Shown here piece after piece: positions 57,426 through 64,000 of a DNA stretch of 64,000 bases (the first letter of the stretch is position 1; each line of letters begins with the position of its first letter). Origin of the DNA: Arthrobacter sp. MA-N2 (GTDB taxonomy: Bacteria > Actinomycetota > Actinomycetes > Actinomycetales > Micrococcaceae); NCBI RefSeq assembly GCF_000517125.1, contig NZ_KI912155.1:559707-623706 (forward strand), in the 5' to 3' direction. The position numbers and the translations under genes are program-made. The notes under the pieces were generated by a model. It had not been told where the DNA came from. It did not search any database and worked only from the letters and a program-made list of their open reading frames with translations.

Positions 57426-58124
57426 ATGTCGCACATCCTGCTCCTGACGAACAGCACCGGCTCGTCGGTAGACATCCTGCCTGCCTTGGAGCTCTTGAAC
57501 CATCGGGTCCACATCCTTCCGGCAGAGCCAACGGCCTTGCTGGATACCGATCCCACCGACGTCGTATTCCTCGATGCCCGCAAGGACCTGGTCGGGGCAC
57601 GTTCCCTGACCCAGCTGCTCAAGGCCACGGGGTTGAGCGCGCCCTTGATGCTCATCCTCACTGAAGGCGGCATGGCTGCCGTTTCTTCTGCGTGGTCCGT
57701 GGACGACATCGTCCTCGATTCGGCGGGGCCGGCTGAGGTCGAAGCCCGTATTCGCCTGGCCATGGCCCGCGCGGTCCCCGGCGAAGAGGAATCCAACACC
57801 GAAATCCGCGCGGCCGGGGTCATCATCGATGAGGCCAGCTACACAGCCCGCGTGAACGGGCAGCCGCTCAACCTAACCTTCAAGGAGTTCGAGCTCTTGA
57901 AGTACCTGGCCCAGCACCCGGGCAGGGTCTTCACCCGTCAGCAGCTCCTCACCGAGGTGTGGGGCTACGACTACTACGGCGGCACGCGTACCGTGGACGT
58001 CCACGTCCGTCGCCTACGAGCCAAGCTGGGCGTGGACCACGAAAACCTGATCAGCACGGTCCGCAACGTCGGCTACCGGCTGACCTTGGTCCGCTTGCCG
58101 GAAGACGAACTCTCGGAGGCCTAG
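57426..58124 (+). CDS. glnR: GlnR, orphan OmpR-type regulator of nitrogen metabolism
   Basis: A 232-residue regulator close to actinobacterial GlnR, the master controller of nitrogen assimilation genes. The N-terminus [27 protein letters not shown] around Asp50 and [20 protein letters not shown] match that family. In GlnR this Asp is not phosphorylated in the usual way. The C-terminal winged helix spans [20 protein letters not shown] to [18 protein letters not shown] at 57426 has GGAGG. mshD follows, as in Streptomyces and mycobacteria. Confidence 0.93.
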   Translation: MSHILLLTNSTGSSVDILPALELLNHRVHILPAEPTALLDTDPTDVVFLDARKDLVGARSLTQLLKATGLSAPLMLILTEGGMAAVSSAWSVDDIVLDSAGPAEVEARIRLAMARAVPGEEESNTEIRAAGVIIDEASYTARVNGQPLNLTFKEFELLKYLAQHPGRVFTRQQLLTEVWGYDYYGGTRTVDVHVRRLRAKLGVDHENLISTVRNVGYRLTLVRLPEDELSEA

Positions 58125-58149
58125 GTCCCTGAAACCCCAAGAGAGACAG

Positions 58150-58180
58150 GAAGGCCCGGACTCACCGAGTCCGGGCCTTC
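58150..58180 (+). terminator. Terminator downstream of glnR
   Basis: GAAGGCCCGGACT (58150-58162) pairs with AGTCCGGGCCTTC (58168-58180), 13 bp with a 5-nt loop; TCTTTGCCGTTTT follows. Confidence 0.82.
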
Positions 58181-58202
58181 TCTTTGCCGTTTTCGGCTTG
58201 AG

Positions 58203-58227
58203 TGGAGGACATACGGGTCGAACGTAT
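58203..58227 (-). other. tRNA-like T-arm fragment
   Basis: On the minus strand ATACG-TTCGACC-CGTAT folds as a perfect T-arm with the conserved G53, TTC, R57, A58 and C61 positions, followed by a 7-nt acceptor-like GTCCTCC and an A discriminator. No complementary acceptor half, D-arm or 7-nt anticodon loop was found within 90 nt, so it is not a functional tRNA. Confidence 0.35.
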
Positions 58228-58361
58228 CGCGGCCACCCCACTGGTGGATCCCCCTTGCATCCCGCTTCGCAAAGCCGGACGAGTTATAGACCTTACACGG
58301 CCACGGGAGTGCCTGCAAAATCCATCCCGCCAAACCGGCTGCGGAAGTATAACCTTGCAGC

Positions 58362-59333
58362 ATGAGTCCTGCGCACCCGGAGAATTGGCCTGTCCTCGTC
58401 GTCAAAGGCGCCTCGGATGGTGAGTTGTTGAGAGACATCAAGTCACTCGCTGCAGCCGCCGAGGAGTCTGACGGCAACCCCCCGCTGTCCGAACAGACCC
58501 TGGTCATGCTGCGCGGGGCCGATGCCGGCGACCACTCAGTGCTTACCCTGGCCCTGTATGCCCCGGACGAGCAGTCCGATCCCGCAAGCGGCCAGGATCT
58601 GGCGGGAATCGCCGTCGTGGTCGAAGCGGACGACGGGACCGGCGTCCTGGAAATGGCGGTCCACCCTAGCTACCGCAACCAAGGTGCCGCGGGCCGGCTG
58701 TTGGACGCCCTCCGGGACGGCCGCGGACTCGCAGGGCTGAACGCCTGGTCCCATGGAAACCATGAGGCCGCGGCGGACCTCGCCGCCCGCTACGGCTACG
58801 GCCCGGTGCGTGAACTGTGGAAGATGCGGCTCATGTCCTCCAGCGCGGAACTGCCCGACGTCGGCCTGCCTGAGGGAGTCTCGCTGCGCGCGTTCGTGCC
58901 GGGACAGGACGAGTCCGCTTGGCTGGCTGCCAACAGGGCCGCATTTGCGCATCACCCCGAACAGGGGTCCCTGACCCGGGCCGATCTGGAGGCCCGCATG
59001 GCCGAGGACTGGTTTGATCCCGCAGGCTTCCTGCTGGCCGTGAACCAAGAGGGGGAACTGCTCGGCTTCCACTGGACAAAGGTTCACCCGCGGCAAGGGC
59101 CGCATCCGGCGATCGGAGAGGTCTACGTGGTAGGCGTGACCCCCGAGGCTCAAGGATCAGGCCTCGGCAAGGCGCTCACTGTCGCCGGGATCAGGTACCT
59201 CCAGGGCCACGAACTGCATTCCGTGATGTTGTACGTGGACTCTGACAACACCGCCGCCGTCGCCCTTTACCAAAAGCTCGGATTCGTGCGTTGGGACGTA
59301 GATGTCATGTATGCGCCGTTGACCCGGAAATAG
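58362..59333 (+). CDS. mshD: Mycothiol synthase
   Basis: Transfers acetyl from acetyl-CoA to Cys-GlcN-Ins, the last step of mycothiol synthesis. It has 323 residues with two GNAT folds. The diagnostic segments are LNAWSHGNHEAAADLAARYG near 128-147, FHWTKVHPRQGPHPAIGEVY near 234-253, and VTPEAQGSGLGKALTVAGIR, the acetyl-CoA loop. It lies behind glnR and its terminator. Mycothiol marks the organism as an actinobacterium. Confidence 0.95.
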   Translation: MSPAHPENWPVLVVKGASDGELLRDIKSLAAAAEESDGNPPLSEQTLVMLRGADAGDHSVLTLALYAPDEQSDPASGQDLAGIAVVVEADDGTGVLEMAVHPSYRNQGAAGRLLDALRDGRGLAGLNAWSHGNHEAAADLAARYGYGPVRELWKMRLMSSSAELPDVGLPEGVSLRAFVPGQDESAWLAANRAAFAHHPEQGSLTRADLEARMAEDWFDPAGFLLAVNQEGELLGFHWTKVHPRQGPHPAIGEVYVVGVTPEAQGSGLGKALTVAGIRYLQGHELHSVMLYVDSDNTAAVALYQKLGFVRWDVDVMYAPLTRK

Positions 59334-59435
59334 GCCGGAACCAAGGCACATCTGAAAGGCTAGGTCGTCCAGGATTCCGGCACGTGGAATCCTAGTAGGG
59401 TTGAAGCAAACCCGCTCTGAACAAAGGAGAGCCCG

Positions 59436-61685
59436 ATGAATCCGGACCCGGTCGGAACCACCAAAACCGAGGTCAAGGGCGCAACCTTGCCTCCCCGCTT
59501 CGGCTCCTCCGAAGTCCCGGCGGCCCGGGCGACTCAGGACCGCATCGACATCCCTGAATTTGCTCCGTCCCTTGAGCCGGAAGGCGACATCTCGCCGGAC
59601 CGTTTCCTGGACCGCGAACTGAGCTGGCTTGCCTTCAACTCCCGCGTTCTTGAGCTCGCAGAAGATCCGGATCTTTTCCTGCTGGAGAGGGTCAACTTCC
59701 TCTCCATCTTTGCCTCGAACCTGGATGAATTCTTCATGGTGCGCGTTGCCGGTTTGAAACGCCGCATTGCCACCGGACTCGCAGTGCCCTCTCCTGCCGG
59801 GCTAAGTCCCATAGAGGTCCTGGAACAAATCGGCGATGCCGCCCGCAAGCTGCAGGAACGCCACGCCCGCGTTTTTGCCGAGCAGATCCGGCCCGCTCTG
59901 GCCTATGAGCACATCCACCTCATGCGCTGGGACGAGCTCGACGACGAGGCCCAGAACCGCTTGAGCGTCATGTTCGGCGAGAAGGTCTTCCCGATCCTCA
60001 CCCCCCTCGCCGTCGATCCCGCCCACCCGTTCCCGTATATCTCCGGGCTTTCCCTGAACTTGGCCGTGATTGTCCGTAACCCCGTGAGCGACAAAGAACT
60101 GTTCGCCCGCCTCAAGGTTCCGGACCAACTCCCCCGGCTCATCTCGATCGACGGCCCGCGTGCCGGCGCCGTCCCGGGCCGGGTGGCGCGCTTCATCGCG
60201 CTCGAAGAGGTCATCGCGGTGCACCTGGACAAGCTGTTCCCCGGCATGGAAGTCATGGAGCACCACAGCTTCCGCGTGACCCGCAACGAGGACGTGGAGG
60301 TTGAAGAGGACGACGCCGAGAACCTCCTGCAGGCGCTTGAAAAGGAACTCCTGCGCCGGCGCTTCGGCCCGCCCGTCAGGCTCGAGGTCACCACCGACAT
60401 CAACCCGAACATCCGCGCCCTCCTGGTCCGCGAACTCGGGGTCGAGGAATCCGAGGTCTACTCCGTTCCCGCACCGCTGGACCTTCGTGGCTTGTCTGTC
60501 ATCAGCGGAATCGACCGGGCTGACCTGCACTACCCGAAGCACGTGCCGCACACCTCGCGGTATTTGAACGAATCCGAGACGTCCAAAGCCGCGAACGTCT
60601 TCGCGGCGATGCGTCGCCGCGACATCCTGCTGCATCACCCGTACGACTCGTTCTCGACGTCGGTCCAGGCCTTCCTGGAGCAAGCCGCGGCCGACCCCAA
60701 AGTCCAGGCCATCAAGCAGACCCTGTACCGCACGTCCGGTGACTCCCCCATCGTCGACGCCCTGATCGACGCCGCGGAGGCCGGCAAGCAAGTCTTGGCC
60801 CTCGTTGAAATCAAGGCGCGTTTCGACGAGCAGGCCAACATCTCGTGGGCCCGCAAGCTGGAGCAGGCCGGCGTCCATGTGGTGTACGGCATCGTGGGAC
60901 TCAAGACACACTGTAAGTTGTCCCTGGTAGTGCGCCAGGAAGTGGATGGCCTCCGGCGGTATTGCCATATCGGTACGGGCAACTACCATCCGCGGACGGC
61001 TCGCTACTACGAGGACCTGGGACTGCTGACCTCCAATGAGCAGGTGGGCGAGGACCTGTCCAAGCTCTTCAATCAGCTCTCGGGATATGCGCCCAAGTCC
61101 ACCTTCAAGCGCCTTCTCGTGGCGCCGCGCTCGGTGCGTTCCGGCTTGATCGACAGGATCGAGACCGAGATCCGCAACGCTCGCGCGGGAATCGCCGCCA
61201 GGGTTCAAATCAAGGTGAACTCCATGGTGGACGAGGCCATCATCGACGCCCTCTACCGGGCGTCGCAGGCGGGCGTCAAGGTGGATGTCATAGTGCGTGG
61301 CATCTGCTCGCTGCGTCCCGGAGTACCCGGACTGAGCGAAAACATCACAGTCCGCTCGATTTTGGGCCGTTTCCTGGAGCACTCGCGCGTGTTTGCCTTC
61401 GCCAACGCCAACGATCCCGTGGTGTACATCGGCTCCGCGGACATGATGCACCGCAACCTCGACCGGCGGGTCGAAGCGCTGGTGCAGCTCGCCAGCCGCG
61501 AAGACACCGCCGATGTCGTGGACTTGCTGCGCCGTTACATGGACCCGGGCACGGCCAGCTGGCATCTGGACAACCAAGGTCACTGGACCAGGTTCCACCA
61601 GGCCGAAGACGGCACGCCGCTGCTGGACATACAGTCATGGCTTCTCGCATCCCGGTCCCGCCAACGTGCAGTGGCCCGGCGGTAG
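59436..61685 (+). CDS. ppk: Polyphosphate kinase 1
   Basis: Reversible synthesis of polyphosphate from ATP, 749 residues. An acidic/Pro N-terminal extension of about 50 residues precedes the conserved [20 protein letters not shown]. The two catalytic histidines correspond to His492 in [11 protein letters not shown] and His511 in [11 protein letters not shown]. Phospholipase-D-like C-terminal domains follow ([20 protein letters not shown]). It is 10 nt upstream of mutT1, the mycobacterial pair order. Confidence 0.96.
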   Translation: MNPDPVGTTKTEVKGATLPPRFGSSEVPAARATQDRIDIPEFAPSLEPEGDISPDRFLDRELSWLAFNSRVLELAEDPDLFLLERVNFLSIFASNLDEFFMVRVAGLKRRIATGLAVPSPAGLSPIEVLEQIGDAARKLQERHARVFAEQIRPALAYEHIHLMRWDELDDEAQNRLSVMFGEKVFPILTPLAVDPAHPFPYISGLSLNLAVIVRNPVSDKELFARLKVPDQLPRLISIDGPRAGAVPGRVARFIALEEVIAVHLDKLFPGMEVMEHHSFRVTRNEDVEVEEDDAENLLQALEKELLRRRFGPPVRLEVTTDINPNIRALLVRELGVEESEVYSVPAPLDLRGLSVISGIDRADLHYPKHVPHTSRYLNESETSKAANVFAAMRRRDILLHHPYDSFSTSVQAFLEQAAADPKVQAIKQTLYRTSGDSPIVDALIDAAEAGKQVLALVEIKARFDEQANISWARKLEQAGVHVVYGIVGLKTHCKLSLVVRQEVDGLRRYCHIGTGNYHPRTARYYEDLGLLTSNEQVGEDLSKLFNQLSGYAPKSTFKRLLVAPRSVRSGLIDRIETEIRNARAGIAARVQIKVNSMVDEAIIDALYRASQAGVKVDVIVRGICSLRPGVPGLSENITVRSILGRFLEHSRVFAFANANDPVVYIGSADMMHRNLDRRVEALVQLASREDTADVVDLLRRYMDPGTASWHLDNQGHWTRFHQAEDGTPLLDIQSWLLASRSRQRAVARR

Positions 61686-61695
61686 GCAGCGAAAG

Positions 61696-62664
61696 GTGAA
61701 GAGCGATACACCTGTTGCGGACCAAACCGACCATCCCGGGGAGCCGATCGCCGTCACGGCCGCCGGGGTTGTTCCTTGGCGCGTCACCAAGGGTGCCCTC
61801 GAGGTCCTGCTGATCCACCGGCCCAAGTACGACGATTGGTCCTGGCCCAAGGGCAAGCTCGACGCCGGGGAAACCATCCCGGAGTGCGCCGTCCGGGAGA
61901 CCCGGGAAGAAATCGGCCTCGAGGCTGTCTTGGGGATCCCCCTTCCGCCGACCCATTACCATGTGGCGGCAGGGTTGAAGGTGGTTCACTACTGGGCGAC
62001 CCAGGTCAACGGATCCACCATCAAACCCGACGGTCAGGAAGTGGATGCCTACATGTGGGCAGTTCCGGATAAAGCCGCACGGTTCCTGAGCAACCCCACC
62101 GATGTAGCCCCGCTTCAGGCACTGGCTAAGGCGCACCTGAACGATGAGTTGGAGACGTGGCCCCTGATTCTGGTGCGCCACGCCAAAGCCAAGCCACGGT
62201 CCTCCTGGACCAAAGCCGAAGGCAGCCGCCCTCTGGCAGTGACGGGCCTGCGGCAAGCCCTCGCGGTGGAACGGCTGCTGGGTGTGTGGAAGCCCCTCCG
62301 GATCGTGAGCAGTCCTTGGGCACGGTGCGTTTCCACCATCGCCCCGTACGCCAAGGCGGCCGGGGCCAAGGTGAAACTCGTGGAGGCCTTGACGGAGCAC
62401 CATCACCAGCGGAGCCCCAAGAAGACGTCCGCCGTCATCGACGGCTTGTTCGACAAGCAGCGGGGAGTTGCCTTGTGCACCCACAGGCCGGCACTCCCCA
62501 CCATCTTCAAGACACTCGGCGAGCACATGGGCCCGGAGCTTCGCGAGGCCCTGCCCGCGCAAGATCCGTACTTGGCCCCCGGCGAGATGATCGTGTGCCA
62601 TGTGGCCCAGGGAAACGGCCATCGGGTGGTAGCTGTGGAACAGATCAAGCCCTTCGACGACTGA
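61696..62664 (+). CDS. mutT1: MutT1-like Nudix hydrolase with C-terminal histidine phosphatase domain
   Basis: Sanitises oxidised nucleotides (8-oxo-dGTP, diadenosine polyphosphates). It has 322 residues. The Nudix box is complete at 53-75 (GKLDAGETIPECAVRETREE), and the second domain starts at LILVRHAKAKPRSSW, with His162 as phospho-acceptor and a later CTHRPALPTI. The start chosen is GTG at 61696, giving MKSDTPVADQ; its ribosome site is weak (GAAAG). The frame is open upstream inside ppk. It matches mycobacterial MutT1, which also neighbours ppk. Confidence 0.93.
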   Translation: MKSDTPVADQTDHPGEPIAVTAAGVVPWRVTKGALEVLLIHRPKYDDWSWPKGKLDAGETIPECAVRETREEIGLEAVLGIPLPPTHYHVAAGLKVVHYWATQVNGSTIKPDGQEVDAYMWAVPDKAARFLSNPTDVAPLQALAKAHLNDELETWPLILVRHAKAKPRSSWTKAEGSRPLAVTGLRQALAVERLLGVWKPLRIVSSPWARCVSTIAPYAKAAGAKVKLVEALTEHHHQRSPKKTSAVIDGLFDKQRGVALCTHRPALPTIFKTLGEHMGPELREALPAQDPYLAPGEMIVCHVAQGNGHRVVAVEQIKPFDD

Positions 62665-62682
62665 CTCCAGTAAGCTGGTTGC

Positions 62683-63486
62683 GTGAGCATCCCAACCCCC
62701 TATGAAGACCTCCTGCGTGACGTCATGGCCAACGGCACGCACAAGTCGGACCGCACGGGTACCGGCACGCGGAGCGTTTTCGGCCGCCAGCTGCGCTTCG
62801 ATCTGAGCCAGGGTTTCCCGCTCATGACGACGAAGCGAGTGCACTTCAAATCGCTGGCGCTGGAACTCTTGTGGTTCCTCCGTGGCGAATCCAACGTGAA
62901 GTGGCTCCAGGAGCAGGGCGTCACCATCTGGGATGAATGGGCAGATGCCGATGGGGAGCTTGGTCCGGTGTACGGGGTGCAGTGGCGCAGTTGGCCAACA
63001 CCCGACGGCGGGCACATTGACCAGATCGCCGAACTCATGAAGAACCTGGCCGCCAACCCGGACTCCCGACGACACATCGTCTCGGCATGGAACGTATCCG
63101 AGATCAAGGACATGGCCTTGCCGCCGTGCCACGCGTTCTTCCAGTTCTACGTTGCCGACGGCAGATTATCGTGCCAGTTGTACCAGCGTTCCGCCGACAT
63201 GTTCCTGGGCGTCCCCTTCAATATCGCCTCCTACGCATTGCTGACCTGCATGGTTGCCCAGCAGCTGGGTCTTGAGCTTGGCGACTTTGTCTGGACCGGC
63301 GGGGATGTCCACGTCTACGACAACCACGTCGAGCAAGTCACGGAGCAGCTTTCCCGGGAACCCTACGAGTACCCTCAGTTGCGCATCAACCGCAAGCCTT
63401 CCTCGATTTTCGACTACGCCTTCGAGGATTTCGACGTGGTCGGGTACCGGCACCATCCCTCCATCAAGGCACCAGTGGCAGTATGA
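62683..63486 (+). CDS. thyA: Thymidylate synthase (ThyA)
   Basis: Converts dUMP to dTMP with methylene-tetrahydrofolate, 267 residues. The folate loop [31 protein letters not shown], catalytic Cys149 in [13 protein letters not shown] and [18 protein letters not shown] are all present. The GTG start has only a weak ribosome site. The stop overlaps folA by ATGA, which ties dTMP synthesis to dihydrofolate recycling. Confidence 0.96.
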   Translation: MSIPTPYEDLLRDVMANGTHKSDRTGTGTRSVFGRQLRFDLSQGFPLMTTKRVHFKSLALELLWFLRGESNVKWLQEQGVTIWDEWADADGELGPVYGVQWRSWPTPDGGHIDQIAELMKNLAANPDSRRHIVSAWNVSEIKDMALPPCHAFFQFYVADGRLSCQLYQRSADMFLGVPFNIASYALLTCMVAQQLGLELGDFVWTGGDVHVYDNHVEQVTEQLSREPYEYPQLRINRKPSSIFDYAFEDFDVVGYRHHPSIKAPVAV

Positions 63487-64000
63487 GCACTCTCGAAACT
63501 CCCCCGGAGTCGGCGTCCTCCGGTGAGACCGCGGAAGCAATCAACGGTATCGGTTTGGTGTGGGCACAGACCGGTAACGGCGTGATCGGCAAGGGCGGGA
63601 CCATGCCCTGGCACGTCCCCGAAGACTTGAAGCACTTCAGCACGCTAACAACTGGGCATCCGGTCATTATGGGCCGCAAGACCTGGGAGTCGTTCCCTGC
63701 AAAGTACCGTCCCCTGCCGGGCCGAACCAATATCGTGGTGACCCGGCAGCAGAGCTGGGCCGACTCGCCCGAAGCGAGCGGCGCCGTCGTCGTCTCCTCC
63801 CTTGACGCCGCCCTTCTCGAGTCCCAGTTCGCCCCGGGCGGCCAGAACGTTTGGATCATTGGCGGCGGCGAAATCTACGGGCAGTCCATGGACATCGCGA
63901 ATGTCGCAGTAGTCACCGTGATCGATGCGGACATTGACGGCGACACTTTCGCTCCGGAGTTCAGCGACGCCTGGAATCTTGTGTCGACGCAGCCCGCGGA
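63483..64000 (+). CDS. folA: Dihydrofolate reductase (3' end cut by window edge)
   Basis: Regenerates tetrahydrofolate after ThyA. About 172 residues are visible. A variable N-terminal stretch of about 20 residues precedes [20 protein letters not shown], then [15 protein letters not shown] and the NADPH segment [15 protein letters not shown]. The later [13 protein letters not shown] is the conserved Gly-Gly-binding loop. It overlaps thyA by 4 nt and continues past the right edge. Confidence 0.95.
   Translation, partial: MSTLETPPESASSGETAEAINGIGLVWAQTGNGVIGKGGTMPWHVPEDLKHFSTLTTGHPVIMGRKTWESFPAKYRPLPGRTNIVVTRQQSWADSPEASGAVVVSSLDAALLESQFAPGGQNVWIIGGGEIYGQSMDIANVAVVTVIDADIDGDTFAPEFSDAWNLVSTQPA

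Noticed and set aside
58201-58300. A complete tRNA gene on the minus strand
   Set aside because: Only the T-arm and half of the acceptor fit; no 5' acceptor half and the upstream hairpin has a 5-nt, not 7-nt, loop.
61345-63132. Minus-strand frame opposite ppk, mutT1 and thyA
   Set aside because: Antisense to three well-supported genes.

Overview
The window is chromosomal DNA from a high-GC Gram-positive actinobacterium, most probably a member of the Micrococcaceae close to Arthrobacter/Paenarthrobacter. The evidence is the mycothiol synthase gene mshD directly behind a GlnR-type orphan regulator, the MutT1-type Nudix/phosphatase gene next to ppk, GTG and TTG starts on many translation genes, the sequences of the ribosomal proteins, and the absence of rpsN from the spc cluster. 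The genus is inferred by eye, not by a search.

Layout. From 1 to 42.9 kb lies most of the ribosomal protein and RNA polymerase superregion, almost all on the minus strand: rpoA-rpsK-rpsM-rpmJ-infA; then, after a P1-family peptidase and a sugar ABC uptake operon, map, adk-secY, the spc genes (rplO to rplN), the S10 genes (rpsQ to rpsJ), then tuf-fusA-rpsG-rpsL, rpoC-rpoB, rplL-rplJ, rplA-rplK, nusG-secE and tRNA-Trp. Unrelated genes sit at several joints: P1 peptidase plus sugar ABC genes between infA and map; a GH1 beta-glucosidase and a 41-residue membrane protein between rpsJ and tuf; a thiolase and a YbaK-like deacylase between rpoB and rplL; a double GNAT protein between rplJ and rplA. 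Hairpins that look like terminators, and candidate promoters, divide the superregion into separate units. An L10-type leader with a terminator-like hairpin precedes rplJ.

From 43.4 kb the window is mixed. There is an aspartate-type aminotransferase; a two-component system whose kinase carries an N-terminal PspC domain, divergent from an operon with two more PspC proteins; a phosphofructokinase; a GNAT protein; a PadR regulator with a DHA2-type efflux pump; a minus-strand group (YgfZ-like protein with an overlapping ankyrin protein, flavodoxin-fold reductase, nitrobindin-like protein, small and large membrane proteins); then glnR-mshD, ppk-mutT1, and thyA-folA running off the right edge.

No CRISPR array, prophage, insertion sequence or obvious defence locus was seen. 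The most interesting signals are regulatory. One 11-bp element occurs once upstream of rpoA and twice upstream of rpoB. A 29-bp hairpin lies between rpsK and rpoA. Three helically phased hexamers lie in the divergent PspC/two-component promoter region. Several long palindromes may be dispersed repeats. I do not see a convincing new multi-gene system.
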